Shown piece after piece: positions 10,001-22,468 of a DNA stretch of 64,000 nt. A program made the position numbers and the translations under genes. The stretch lies in the NCBI GenBank assembly GCA_025769875.1, contig JAGFNK010000123.1:1-64000 (forward strand), given 5' to 3'. The stretch comes from Russula earlei. Its lineage: Eukaryota; Basidiomycota; Agaricomycetes; Russulales; Russulaceae. Numbering within the stretch: position 1 is the first letter of the stretch; every line of letters begins with the position of its first letter. The notes below the pieces were generated by a model. That model saw only the letters and a program-made list of their open reading frames with translations, was not told the origin of the DNA and did no database searches.

Positions 10001-12054
10001 GGAGGCGGCCATGTCGAGATCCGAATGGAACGGGGAAGTCACCTTGTGCCTTCGGAAAATCCCGAATTACACCTTTTGGTTTGCTGCTCACCCGGAGTAA
10101 ATCCTGTCCATGATTTTCTATGGACTCTTCTTCAACCCTACGCCCGAAAAATGTGACCTCTCTGCGGCACCAATGGAGGTCAGGGCTTGATCGATTCGAG
10201 CAAGCGAGCTTACAGAGCCTACTCCTCGCATTCCCAAGACGCGAAAATGCGACCTCATCCATCTGTAAACTCACACTTTCGTCACGGGTGTTTTCTTTTC
10301 AACCAATATGAAAAATGGACTAAAACCTCCGCCGAAAGCACGTCGGACATAAGAGAGATGGCCCCTTGTGGGGTAGAAGTGCCTCTTCCAATGCCTTCGT
10401 TATCGCCACCGACAGGCAATCCCGCTCAACGTTCTGCAGCGAAGCCAGTCAAGAAAACGTTAGCGCGCTGGTGGGCAATGACGATTTGCCACTCACCTTT
10501 GTTTGGCCGGGTAAAACCTGAGGGGGAGGTGCCGTTGGCTGACAGTTAAGTTTTGGCACGTTCGTGATCGAGGCCAAGCTTACCGTCCACCTGGGCAGCT
10601 TACGCTTGGCGTCACTGCGGTGGTAGCATGTTTGAACGCAAGGGTCCCCCGCATTCCCGTTGTCCTGCCCCCTTGTGCGTGTAAATCGCGAGTGGCGTGT
10701 TCCAAGAGCGGTGGACACCTGTCTTCCCCGCACGACCCCATTGAACGTCATGGTCACGATATCCTTGTTAAAGTGCAGCAGGCTGGTCCCGTTGCGGCCG
10801 TATTGATTTACAATACCTTCTTTTTCTTCCATCGATAGAAGGATGGAAAACTTGATTGCATTCTCCAGATTGTCACGATTTGTCGAGACATGACGGGATC
10901 GATCCACCACGAGGTCTAGTGACCGCCTTGTGGAGACTGTGAAGGGCCCATAGACCTGTTTTAGCTTCAGAGTGAGGCTCTTGCCGATAATCCAGCCCTT
11001 CGTGCAATACAGTACCCGACGCCGCGGCAAAGCTTCTGCAAACAATTTTCTTCCTCGGTGCAACCTGTGCAGTGTACAGGGCCTGGACCCCTTCCTAAAT
11101 GAGCCATATCTACCCTGCCTCCTGGTACTTGCACCTTGACCCTTTGGGAAGCGTTTTCCCTGATGTGCCATTGAAGTTGCCTCCCTGTCTTCGGCTGGGA
11201 AAACCAGTCACGACACTACTATGGCGTGCCATAGATTGCTGGCATCAAGTGCGAGCGACCCACATTGACAGCGAACCCGATTGAGACCGAGAGAATAAGT
11301 TGGCCCACTAGGCCATACGGGGGTCACTCCGGTTATCGTGCATTGGTGATTCTCAACAACCGTGAAGGATGAATTCAATTGTTAGAAGTTGAGACATTTG
11401 TTGTACACGGTGAAAACTCTCCAAGCGGGACAGAACCCAATGAACGAGACGCAACGGAACCAGAAGTTTTCAAGGCTGAAAGGGCAATATTGCCTAGCCC
11501 CTTCGCAGCGTGAGCCCCGCGCCGTCGCAGTTGATATGGTCGAGGAAGCATAGGGGTAGGCCAGTCCTTACATGCAAAATCAAACCAGACTGAAACGCGA
11601 AACCAAGAACTCACAGCGAGGTCGACGGTGAGAAAGAACAGAATTCCAACACGAAACAAAAATTATTTTCAAAAAAAAAGAGCACATACGGTGGCTGAGT
11701 AGTATTTATTCCCGGGAATTGGCATTGCGATTGGTCCCCCGTGTGCGTGCAAGCGTGCAGAAACAACACAGGTACCCTAGAGCGCCAGGAGGGGGGAGAG
11801 TGGGGGGATCTCATGCACGTTTGTCACCAAACGTGCCGAGTGAGAGCTTGTTGTCGTGTCTGTGTCGGATTGCAGTGTTTGTGCTCCCACGAATTCATGG
11901 TCAGCCACCTTCTATGGACTGATGGCGCCTCACACTTGCGAAGCAACGCCAGCAACCAACCACCGCATGAGCAGTGCTCACACCACGATTTAGGTCGACA
12001 GTCTCGTGTCGGTGTACCCGCGAGAACCTCCTCTCCTTTCTTCATCCCGTCGCG
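7031..12054. other. 5 kb without a supportable gene
   Basis: CpG content rises sharply from about 7040. Several ORFs of 100-240 codons exist; the longest is 10449-11171 on the minus strand (240 codons). None shows a recognisable domain, and their composition looks like chance open frames in CpG-rich DNA. Unspliced non-coding RNA or a fast-evolving gene cannot be excluded. Confidence 0.4.
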
Positions 12055-14097
12055 ATGACCGCTACGGCCACTTTCCTCGACCTCCCTACAGAAGTCATTA
12101 TTCTTATCGTTTGTCTTCTGCCCCTCCGAGAAGTCGCCGCCTGCAAGCGATTATGTCGACGAATTCGTTCTTTGATACAGGACTCCCAATTGTTGCAATA
12201 CCACTTTCGAACCATGTGCAGCGGCGTGGAGGATCTTTTCTTACCCGGCATCGGCAGTCACGAGTTCCTGAAGAGCCTTGTGCAGTGGGAAATGGCGTGG
12301 CAGAAATTTGATATCGGAGAGCGTTTTGCACGTCACAGGTATCAAAATGTTTTGTGGACCGTTGAGCACATCGTGCAGAATGGACACATTGTCGCGATGC
12401 GATTAGTAGACTCAAGCTGGCTTACCACCCCGGGGTGGTCTTATGCTGACATATCGCGTGTTTTGTTGCGAGGTGGAGAGAGTCCCCAGGCGCTCAGCTG
12501 GACTGACATTCAACTTGACACCTCCATCAGTCCGAAGGCGTATGTCCTCGATGTCAACCAGGACCTTGTAGCGATGGTCTACTAGTCAGTATCCACCGAC
12601 TCTTACCTCCGACTCTTAATCTTGTCTCTCCAACAGTCGTGATGCAATGTGGAGACGTATAGAAATCCAATTCTTACGTTTTTCCACAGGTCGACCGCAC
12701 GATCTTGCCCGTGGTGCGGCACTTGACCTGGAATTGAACTGCAGATCCCCGTCTGATTGCGAGATCGCCATGGAGGTCATGGGTCCGTTTCTCATCATGG
12801 TCGTCATAAACAGAACTCGCCTCAGGCTTTCGGGTCGACATCAAAAAATTTACTTCGTTGAATGGAAGGAAGGTCGCATGCGTTGCGTGAGTTGTAGTTT
12901 ACGGGAATAATTCGAATGGTCATGTCATTCATCGTCATGACAGGTCCGACGTGTTCGAGACGGCACATACTTTCCTGTGGTTGCCTTTGTATCCAAGGAT
13001 CTTATCATCCTCGCACGTAAACGCGACTTTTCCTTTGAAGTCTGCGAAATTTCACAAGGAGATGATTGCTCAACTTCCATACTACGAACAGTCTGTATAC
13101 TCAGACTACCATCTCTTCATCCCAGCACCCGAGTGCGGTTTCACATGCGTAACAGAACGCCTTTTGCCAGTAACTCTTCCACGCCGGCGTTGCGCTCGAA
13201 CAGGCTACCTTTCAGGAGCTCTCCTGCGGATGCCCTCCTCGGTTTTGAGGTCAGCGTACGGCGCCACAGTAGACCCGGCTCCGAAAATCGTAGGCTCGCT
13301 TTTTGGGTCCATCATAACACGTTCCGCAAGTACGCGGCGGAAGCTGCGAAACATCCACGCATCAGCCTTTTTTCGAAGAGTTCGCGTGGCCTTCGAGGAT
13401 TAGCATCGCGGCTGGTCAATGGCATCAGCTACGCTTTCTCAACGCCTCCCGTTTTACATTGGGTAGAGTGGGGTCCTACGTCGACTCGATGGCGGGAATG
13501 CAGTGACGATCTCCGCGATCGACAAACGCTGGCGGGCATGCGCTGTGCGGTCGTGAATCATGGGTCACTGACGTTGATGGACTTCAGCCCCGGACGTCTT
13601 GCTTTGTTACTTGCTCAGCATTCCCAAGAGAATGCGAAACTGAAGGTAGTAGTGTCACCCACAAAGATCAAAGCGGGACGCTGTTTCCTTCGTGACTTCA
13701 CATCTCAATTGCCATACTGTGAGTCTACGAAGGAAGAAATAAGGAACCGCGTATTAATGGACGACGAGTGGATTCTGCAGTTTGAGGTGAGATTCCGCTT
13801 ATGTACCTGATCGTATCATGGCTTACAAGCCGCTCCTCGAAGGAGGAAGGTTTATTTGGTTGGGAGGGCTATATCGATTTCCACAGCATTTTACCCATAG
13901 ACAACGCTTGCGAGTCATCAGCGAACATTCTCTCATTGTCGTCGTTGTAATTTCTGTTTTCAACGCTCCCTCACGTATTCTTGTACTGACGTTAGATCTA
14001 TTCCCTCGCGATTATTCTGACATTACATGTCCTTGCTGTATTGCAGATTCTTCCAAAGGACGTGTACGAGTCACGGATCATGGCTGACGCCTCGTAG
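12055..14097 (+). CDS. F-box domain protein
   Basis: Proposed exons are 12055-12584, 12637-12886, 12944-13786 and 14047-14097, giving 557 residues. The start is the first ATG before an F-box (FLDLPTEVIILIVCLLPLRE, residues about 5-30), the motif that binds Skp1 in SCF ubiquitin ligases. The rest resembles the large basidiomycete group of F-box proteins with a beta-rich C-terminal part (motif VMGPFLIMVV near residue 240). Phases agree at every junction: 530 nt, 780 nt, then phase 0. The last intron (260 bp) is much longer than the others, so the final exon (ILPKDVYESRIM, then TAG) is less certain; without it the frame would close at 13810. The substrate is unknown. CPSF100 follows on the same strand after 815 bp. 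Confidence 0.75.
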
Positions 14098-14912
14098 GCA
14101 AGTAAAGGTGACCTTATGAGACTATGCATCCAAATATGCTCGTTGGTGCACGCCGTCGGTTGGAACTAGACAGATACTGTTTAAGAATTATAACAGGTGA
14201 GCAAAAACGCAAAGTCTAAGGAGGCGTGCAGTGTCAATGACGTGTGTGGTACTCTGCTTGAGGCACCGCCCACCTCAATGCGGAAAAGAACCTCGTGCTT
14301 TGAAGACTTCCGAGCTTCATTTATTATACAACCGAGTCCGTAGTCACTGGCATCGCAGGTATTTATTCCTCCCCTTCACTGCTGTTGTACCTGGTCGGCC
14401 TATTCACTCGCAAAGGAACATGGCTTGATCACGGCGTATGACCGACGCTACCACCGCGCTGATGGCGCAGCTCGACCATGCAAACTGGCTGGACGACCAG
14501 GGAGCGGAGATTTGGACTGATAGCTAGAGTAACCTCGAGTTCTGGAGCAGAATGACCATAAAGCATGAGGCATCGCAAACAGAGCCAACTAGTAAAGTGT
14601 GATAGTTGGTTGGTTGGATTTTCTGGTCCCTGTTGATCGGCTCTTCCTGACAAAAGTTGGCCACTGACAGTAGCAACCACGATCCCACAAAGATGGCTTC
14701 ATAAGGTCATCATCCGCACAGCGCAGTAAAGGAATAAAGGAATAAGCTCCTTCATCATAGCAATGGCACGAGGATCGCTTGTCTGGAACCACTGTCTAAG
14801 GTTAGGGTCCATTGGACCCGCGGGTCAGCTGGCGACTGCTCTCTGCAGAAACCACCGAGTACGCGGCTTAGGAGGGCTCGCTTTGGGCGTTCGTTCGGAA
14901 GAGTCGTTGAAA
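14098..14912. other. Intergenic, upstream of CPSF100
   Basis: No gene is recognised. The stretch must hold the CPSF100 promoter and any terminator of the F-box gene; no clear TATA box was seen. Confidence 0.5.
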
Positions 14913-17900
14913 ATGCTGACGTTCACACCGCTATCTGGCGCAGCTAAGTCGTCGCGCGCTAGCCCATTGTCATACCTTCTCCAAGTGGATGACATCAACA
15001 TCCTCCTTGACTGCGGCTCGCCAGACTGGTGTCCAGAATCAACATCCGCCGAAACTGAGGGGGATGACGTGAAGGAGAATGGTTTCTATTGGGAACAATA
15101 CTGTGATAACCTGAGAGAGTACGTGACCGACGAATACGCAGCCAGTTTCGAGCCGACGTTGACCACTCGGACAGGATCGCGCCCACGGTCGATCTCGTTC
15201 TTCTCTCCCATGGCGACCTTTCGCACTCTGGACTGTACCCTTACGCATATTCAAGGTGGGGCCTCAATGCTCCGGCGTATTCGACTCTCCCCGTGCAGGC
15301 CATGGCCCGCATAGCTGCGACGGAAGAAGCAGACGGTATTCGGGATGAAGAGGATGTGGGAGGGGCGGAGGCAACACCGAAAGGCGGAAACGATGCGGCC
15401 TCACAGGACCCCTCGGACTCTCCACAAAACGACCTTTCACAGAATGACCAACCTGAGGACAGTACACCTGCCCAACTTCACTCGCCAAAGGGGAAGTATG
15501 TCACCACGCCTCAAGAGGTCCATGACTCCTTCGATGCCGTCAATACTTTGCGCTACTCTCAGCCAGCGCACCTCTCAGGTAGGAACAGAAGCTACCCTCC
15601 GCACGCTTGATAAATTATGTTTATGTTTTGCAGGGCGGTGTCAAGGTCTGACAATAACCCCGTTCAACGCTGGACATACGTTGGGGGGTACGATATGGAA
15701 GATTCGTTCTCCGGCTGTCGGGACCATTGTCTACGCGGTGAACATGAATCACATGCGGGAGCGTCATCTTGACGGAACAGTGCTCATTAGCGGCGCTGGC
15801 GGTACTGTCTACGAATCGTTAGCACGACCTGACCTGTTTATCACCGATGCGGAGCGGGCGAACGTCATCGGCAGCCGTCGGAAAGATCGCGATGCCGCAT
15901 TAATTGGTATACGAGTCTCCGTCGACTCCCATTTCCTGATACTCATCCCATGCCCAGATACTATCACTACAACTCTTTCATCGCGGTCCTCTCTACTTTT
16001 GCCTTGTGATGCGAGTTCGCGCGTCCTCGAATTGCTGGTCCTGCTCGACCAGCATTGGTCCTTTGCACGTCTCAAGTTTCCAATATGCCTTCTCTCGCGC
16101 ACAGGTCGCGAGATGCTTACCTTTGTGCGAAGTATGATGGAGTGGCTCGGTGGTACGGTAAGCAAGGAGGATGTCGGTGAGGAGACTTCTGGAAAGCGCG
16201 GCAATAAGCGTAGGCGTGATGACGACGCAGACGAAGAAGCGATTGGCGCTTTCGCATTACGCTTCAAGTAAGCCAATTCAGTGACTAGTGGCCAGGCACT
16301 GACTTGTTTTTCTAGGCACCTCGAGTTCTTCCCTAGCCCACAGGTGCTTTTGGAGACATACTCGTCAAAGGACCCCAAACTCATTCTTGCTGTCCCTGCA
16401 TCCCTCTCACATGGCCCATCACGGTCGTTATTTGCAGACTTTGCGGCCGTCCCGGATAATGTTATCCTTCTCACGGGCCGGGGCGAGGAAGGTACACTCG
16501 GTCGCATGCTATTCGAGCGTTGGAATAATCATCAACGTGCTGAGGACAAGTGGGACAAGGGCAAGCTTGGCAGCAGTGTTATGCTTGACGGCTCTCTCGA
16601 GTTACGCGTAAGCCCGGCTTTGCCCAGTCTTTCATGGTGTGCAGGCCGACGGATTTTCTCGACAGCTAAACTCAAAGGTCCCTCTGACGGGGGTGGAGCT
16701 CGAAATTTTCCAACAAAAGCAGCGACTCGTGCGCGAGAAAGCGGCTGTGGCGCAGGCAGCGCTTGCTCGTAACCAACAGCTTCTAGAAGCGGATGAAGGC
16801 GCAGATTCGAGTGATAGTGACTCAGATGCCGCAGACGAAGAGGATGTCGAACGGGCGCTCGGACTCGACGCGGAGGTCACACGAGCCGATGGCTCGGACT
16901 GGGGCCGCGGGATTGACGCAGACGACAGTAGTCGACAGATGTTGTCATTTGACATCTATCTCAAAGGCAACGTTTCTCGTGCTGTTTCCTTTTTCAAGAG
17001 CGCAGGGAAGGAGAACCAAAGATTCCGAATGTTCCCATACGTGGAGAAGAAGCGGAGAGTGGATGAGTACGGCGAAGTGATCGACGTCGCGATGTGGGTG
17101 CGCCGCGGAAAGATCATGGAGGAAGAAGCCGAGGACGAAGAAGGTAAGGAGAGGAAGAGGCAGGAAGAGGAAGCCAAAGTAAGTAACTTGGCTGATACTG
17201 CCCCCGCATTCATGACCTGTATGTGTTTAGAAAGTCCCCGAGGAAGTACCGTCAAAATATGTCTCCACGGTTGTGGAAGTGCAACTGGCGTGCCGCCTGC
17301 TCTTCATTAACCTCGAGGGACTCAATGATGGCCGGGCGACCAAGACGATCATCCCAAAAGTTGCCCCCAGAAAACTGGTCAGTGTTGACGAAAAGTGCAT
17401 AGTTTATACTGAACTCCTCCCCCCCCCAAAAAAAAAAAGATAATCGTGCACGGGGGGCCGGCGGCGACAGAGGCCTTGCTCGAAAGCTGTGCGAATATTC
17501 GCACAATGACCAAGGATATTTACGCTCCCGCAGAGGGCGAATCTGTGCAAATTGGGCAGAACACGAACAGTTACTCGATATCGCTCAGCGACGAGATGCT
17601 GGCATCAGTGAGAATGTCGAGGGTACGCCAGAAGAGTTCTATCATTTCGGGACTAACTCAAGTTATGTTTAAGTTCGAGGACAACGAGGTTGGTTTCGTC
17701 ACCGGACGGATCACGACGAGTGCCAGCGCGAACGTGCCAGTGCTGGAGCCCACCACCAATCAAGCCTCCGTATCAGCAAGCAACCCCACGTTAGCGCTTC
17801 CACACGTAACTGGCGCAAGGCCAACGCAGCGCTTGCCTCATTCGACAATGATCGGCGAGCTGAAACTTACGGCGCTCAAAGCTCGGCTTGCCGCGGTCGG

Positions 17901-18075
17901 AGTGCAGGCAGAGCTCATCGGCGAAGGTGTACTCGTCTGCCGAGGAGGCGACGTCGAAACCGTCGCAGTGCGCAAGTCCGCACGCGGGCGGGTCGAACTG
18001 GAGGGCACCGTTTGCGACGTGTACTACAAAGTTCGAAAGGAGATATACGGGCTTCATGCTCTGGTCTCGTCGTGA
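14913..18075 (+). CDS. CFT2: Cleavage and polyadenylation specificity factor subunit 2 (CPSF100/Cft2)
   Basis: Nine exons join in frame: 14913-15118, 15175-15578, 15634-15906, 15958-16267, 16316-16607, 16645-17178, 17231-17377, 17440-17622 and 17674-18075 (916 residues). The product opens MLTFTPLSG and carries a metallo-beta-lactamase/beta-CASP fold: LLDCGSPDW, LLSHGDLSHSGLYPY, FNAGHTLGG, PCDASSRVLELL, CLLSRTGREML, then an acidic linker and a conserved C-terminal domain (HGGPAATEALLESC). CPSF100 is the non-catalytic partner of the endonuclease CPSF73 in the nuclear pre-mRNA 3'-end cleavage complex. In agreement, the HxHxDH zinc motif of CPSF73 is replaced by HGDLSH. A fungal-type low-complexity insert (residues about 120-175) separates beta-lactamase motifs. 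The intron at 15907-15957 is 51 bp and in frame, so it could be missed by ORF-based callers. Confidence 0.93.
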
Positions 18076-20148
18076 CCTACGTAGTTCAGCGATGTGTATG
18101 GTGTATTCTGTCCTTTGGTATATCGTATGTCAACTGCCAGGCTTGGCCAGACGAGCGTTTGCCTCAGCCCCTCGGCTATTATTCTTGTTTTCGTCTTGGG
18201 TTGCCGCGGATCAGATGCCAGGTCCGGGACAATCAGCATTGTTACAAGTGTGAGGTTGTTTGACACCCACAGAGGAGGTCATTGAGAAGGGAGAATGCGA
18301 GAGGCTTTGTTTGCTGAGGTATCGACAAGGTCTACCTTTATTCCACAGGGAGGTTGTGAAGACAAGAGACGAACAGGCTTGTCGAATCAATACAAGTGAA
18401 GTGCGAGGGTTGGGACAGCGTTTGGTGACATCTCAGTTCCGAAATCAGAAGACGGACGGCGAATGTAATGTGGTTTGCTGCTGCCAGTGAGTGCCCAGCC
18501 ATAGCGGCGGAGTAGTCAAATCCTTGGATATCACCGTCCATGACGGGGTTTGTGTAGCCTTCCCAATGGCAAGTCGAGTGAATTCCCCGCTATCGACTGA
18601 CTCATTCGGTGGGTCAGGTATAGCAGTAGACTTTCGTCATCGTTTGGAGACCGATGATGAACTGGAGCATGTGGGACTCGGAATGCATGATCGCCGGGGG
18701 AAAATACATTTAGTGCACATCCTGTAACGTCGTCTTGTCGATTTCCCGGTGTCTCAGCTCACACAGCGTTACAGGATAATGGCATAACAACGGGAGATAT
18801 TGCACTGGGATTGACTAGAGTGTATGTGCCATCATCCACGGCGCCGAGAGTGGTCGGTATCCTATTATTTCTCAAAATGTTATGAGCTCACGTCGGGGTT
18901 GACATAAAAGGGGCGTTTGCTTACGGCGTCCAATTTGCGTCGGACGCGCCTTCATCTTTGAAATCTTTGAAATTTTTGAAATATGACGAGGGTTAGGTCA
19001 CAGTGTGGCGATTCATCGGCGCTAGAGAGGGACGGGCACATCGGGTACCCGTGAATCAAACCTTCCAAGAATCATAAATGTTATGACAGAAAAGGTGTCT
19101 TCCTTACGGCGTTCGTCTCGCTACGCATCTTTGAAATATGACGAAGGTCAGGACACGGTGTGGTGATTCATCGATCGAGCGCTAGAGTGGGACGGGCACA
19201 TCGGGCACTAGTAGGCTTCTTAAATCTGACCCGGCACGCCAAAACATCATGCGGACTGCGAGAACAGGGCGGAACGCACTCATCGCCACGATCGTCCAGT
19301 GACCGAATGGATGGATGCGCCAAGAGGCGAACTACCGAAGCGGCATGCTCACCTGGAATCCTCGTGCCCGTTGTTCGGTCATCGGTCATCATGAATTTGA
19401 GAACGAAGTCGGTCCGACACGATGGGCGCCTCCACCGAGAGTCGTATCTTTCCCCTTTTACACTTCATCCCGTGGGCAGGGCCCTATTTTCCAAAGGGCT
19501 GTCCGGCCATAAAAAAAAATGCAGTGTGGCGCTTCCCTCAAGACAGGATCTGTTCGCCCGACATGATGGATATGACAGCCACTTCCAGGCCTTGCTGCAT
19601 GTGGATGTCGCAAGCTAGCGTCTAGGGGTGAGATGGTGGAACTCCCAACGAAGTACAGTAGCGCGCATGAACCAAAAACGCGACGGGCAGGAAGCGATAA
19701 GTCGAGTCTGCTTGTAGGGACATCGCTATCATCACAACACAGGTCTTATTTACCTGTGGGTTAAGAAATCAAACAAGTTAGGTTCGGTAGTACGGTACGT
19801 ATACTGTGCCAGTACTTGCTAAATAGAGTTTGGTCTTGGTGATGAGCAGACAATTCGGAAAAAGCCGTGGCGCCAATCAACAACTTTCATCAACGAACGA
19901 CTCGGATTGGTCGGCGATGCAACCAGGCCAGGAGGCGTTTGAAAACTAACGATGTCGGTGGTCACTTGAGACGGTTCACTGCGGCGCGGTGAACCTTGTC
20001 CCCCGATTATCATCCTGAGCACCCACGAAAGCCTAAAAGGACCTCCACCGCGATGATCGCACTCTGGCGCCGGCGAAAGACAAAAAGTGATGGAAGGAAT
20101 CGCCAGACTGACGTCAAGGTAGGCACATAACGCGGCTTCAAATTATAA
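18076..20148. other. 2 kb intergenic region
   Basis: No gene is recognised. It contains a diverged direct duplication described separately (18874-19207). ORFs such as 19160-19618 have no recognisable domain. Confidence 0.45.
18874..19207. repeat. Diverged tandem direct repeat, two units
   Basis: A unit at about 18874-19048 is repeated at about 19075-19207. Shared blocks in the same order are aaatgttatga, cttacggcgt, catctttgaaat, atatgacgaaggt (with one change), gattcatcg, and gacgggcacatcggg. The first unit is longer because it has three copies of the tttgaaat motif. Confidence 0.6.
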
Positions 20149-20169
20149 TTGAGAACTCATTTGTTTGTC

Positions 20170-21477
20170 ATGAAATTATGGACGCAGGCATCCTCCGGTT
20201 CCTCTGACAATGTTCCCGCGCTACCTCTCGAACTTGTCTACAAGATATTGAGAGAGGCTTGCGAGTTGCCGCCCCGCGCGGGAGACCGGCACCTGCTTTG
20301 TGCGTGTGCGGTCGTCTGCAAGTCCTGGCATCCGTTTGCGCAGAGTCTGCTCTATCACTCTCTCACGGTCGAGAACAGCCGCGTCTACGTTTCCAGGACA
20401 CCCGGCACGGTGGGCCCAGCAGCGCTTCTCTATCGTTCCCATCTTCTCAGGTTCACCCGGTCGCTCACCGTGCGCATCATCGACGAATTCGCAGCGACGC
20501 TTCCGCTGTTTTCCGAAGAGGGGGTCCCTGGCGGGCACCCGGAATGCGTGCGAATTCCAGATTTCCTCTCTCTGCTCGCGCACACTCCTGCGCTCCGCAG
20601 CCTCCGCCTATCCGTCTCCTGGTCGCGGAAGGACACGTGCTCGTTTGAGCCGTCGATTTTGGATTGGCTGTCGAGCCTCGTGATACCCATCGAGGTGCTG
20701 GACCTCAAGTATGGCAGGCCCTTCGACTCCCCTCTGGTCTATGACCTCGTTCGTCTCTGGCCAACGATTCGAGCACTCCACGTGCGTACCGACTACGGTG
20801 GGCCACTTCCCGAGCGGCCGAGCGTGCGTCTGCGTGAGCTGCGGCTCCCCATCACTTCCTTGGCCTCGGTGATCGAGTGGTTCCTTCCTCCTCCCTCACA
20901 ACACGACCGCTCCGAACTGCGGATTCTCGAGCTGTACGAGATTCCTCCTGAGGGTGGAGCCGCTGCGCTGTCGGCTCACGGGCCGAACGTCTCCTCGCTG
21001 ACGCTGACGCGCCAACCGGCATCCGGTCTCGCTGAAATATTCCCAAACCTGGAGGAGTTCGTCATCGCGGGGCCGTTCTGGAGCAGTCCGCTTCCCACTC
21101 TCCCGAAGACGCTGATGCACATCAGACTTCAGGCCCATGCGTTCATGTCCGATTCCTTCCTCCCCGCTGTCGCCGCGGCGATCCCAACCCTTGCGAGCTT
21201 GCGCGCGTTGTCCATCGAGGAGGCTCTTACGACCGACAAGAATTTCCCGACCTTGTGGGAGACATGCAGGGAGCATAGAATAGACGTCCTGGTGAACCCA
21301 ATACCTTCCTCGCTTGTCATCGGAACAGCGGTGAGCATTCACTCGATGTACCGATCCGACGGCACCGTTCGCTCGCTAATCATGGATACCAGCACCTCTA
21401 TCTCGTCGAGATGGACCGTTTCCCTCGACAACGTACATTTGCAGAGTTTTTCGATGCCGGACGCTGAACTTCCATGA
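20170..21477 (+). CDS. F-box/leucine-rich-repeat-like protein, single exon
   Basis: An uninterrupted frame encodes about 435 residues from ATG 20170 (MKLW); an upstream in-frame ATG at 20149 would add seven residues. The N-terminus VPALPLELVYKILREAC, followed by VVCKSWHPFAQSLLYHSL, is the classic F-box layout of mushroom proteins, which recruits Skp1. Downstream, leucine-spaced segments (LRSLRLSV, LRELRLPITSL, LRILELYEIP, VSSLTLTRQP, LRALSIEEAL) suggest a degenerate LRR solenoid for substrate binding. No intron is needed, in contrast to the F-box gene at 12055. The region is CpG-rich with strong third-position C/G, as expected for a real coding frame. Substrate and pathway are unknown. Confidence 0.85.
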   Translation: MKLWTQASSGSSDNVPALPLELVYKILREACELPPRAGDRHLLCACAVVCKSWHPFAQSLLYHSLTVENSRVYVSRTPGTVGPAALLYRSHLLRFTRSLTVRIIDEFAATLPLFSEEGVPGGHPECVRIPDFLSLLAHTPALRSLRLSVSWSRKDTCSFEPSILDWLSSLVIPIEVLDLKYGRPFDSPLVYDLVRLWPTIRALHVRTDYGGPLPERPSVRLRELRLPITSLASVIEWFLPPPSQHDRSELRILELYEIPPEGGAAALSAHGPNVSSLTLTRQPASGLAEIFPNLEEFVIAGPFWSSPLPTLPKTLMHIRLQAHAFMSDSFLPAVAAAIPTLASLRALSIEEALTTDKNFPTLWETCREHRIDVLVNPIPSSLVIGTAVSIHSMYRSDGTVRSLIMDTSTSISSRWTVSLDNVHLQSFSMPDAELP

Positions 21478-22468
21478 GTCCGAAAGATGGGTCCTGACCC
21501 CCATTTGCCATAAACGGTTGCGGGCAGGTTGATACAACTTCATCTGCCCACGCGGCTCACCGGGTCCCATTTACCGGATGCTCTCTCACGCCGCGGAGGT
21601 GTACAGTCATTAGAGTACCCTACTTAGTTCCCTGCTTGTGTCATTTTCATTATTGGGTACATTCTTACTTGCCATAATGAAAAGAGAAGACCACCCCCAA
21701 GAGTCAACAGCCAATCTCCGTCTTCTTCGCCTCCGGCCACGGCACAATCGAGATACCCGCCCTGGCCAACTGAACAGAATCAGAGTAGACGTTTATTGCA
21801 CGGTTTCCAAGCAGGCGGTGTCAGTGATGGGCGCGAAAAAGGACATTCGAGATTTGGATCTTACTCTACGGGACCCAGTTAGGAAGTCGAGTGGTATCAC
21901 CGGCACCCTACGCAAGTGCACCTCCGATCATATTTCCCTAAAGCGCTTGTTGACTTGTACCCGCCTTGGATCTTCCTGTGCACACTGCCCTGCCACGCTC
22001 CGTTTCAGTTCCGTGCCTGGATCCCGCCCACACAAGGCACATGACCAGGTGGCTGTGTTTTCTACCCTCGACCAGGCAGCGGTGTTGAAGTTTGCACGTA
22101 CTGTACATGATGAGTCAGAACGACGTCCTCGTGGAGACGTGGAAACGAGTGGCATTTCATTTTGGTGGGAATGAATGGCTGTACAAGACTTTCAAAGTCA
22201 GTAATCGTGAATATCTACCGCATTAGTATCTCAGTAAGGTAACATACGTCGAGCACGAATAATAGGGAGATCAGCAAAGGACGCTATTAAACGAAGGATC
22301 GACGATTACTATAGGGAACGACAAGGTAGTGGTGTACGACGTTGCCCAGGTACAAACAAATAGTTATAGAGATAAGAAGACCGTAGAGACGTGAGAGATG
22401 ATTCTGTGCGAAACGTTTAGGGGTGAAAGCTGCGTATGCGTGTACACATACCTGATAAACGAATGAAT
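21478..22468. other. Intergenic between convergent genes
   Basis: A 178-codon ORF at 21638-22174 (+) has no recognised domain and is not called. The region serves as the 3' flank of both the F-box gene and the phosphatase-like gene. Confidence 0.45.

Noticed and set aside
10449..11171. 240-codon minus-strand ORF as a gene
   Set aside because: No domain, no consistent splice extension, and composition like the surrounding chance frames. Kept only as a remark.
13818..14087. Separate 89-codon gene
   Set aside because: Lies mostly within the last intron of the F-box gene and shows no domain.
14429..14792. Short minus-strand ORFs upstream of CPSF100
   Set aside because: No family similarity; likely promoter or leader sequence.
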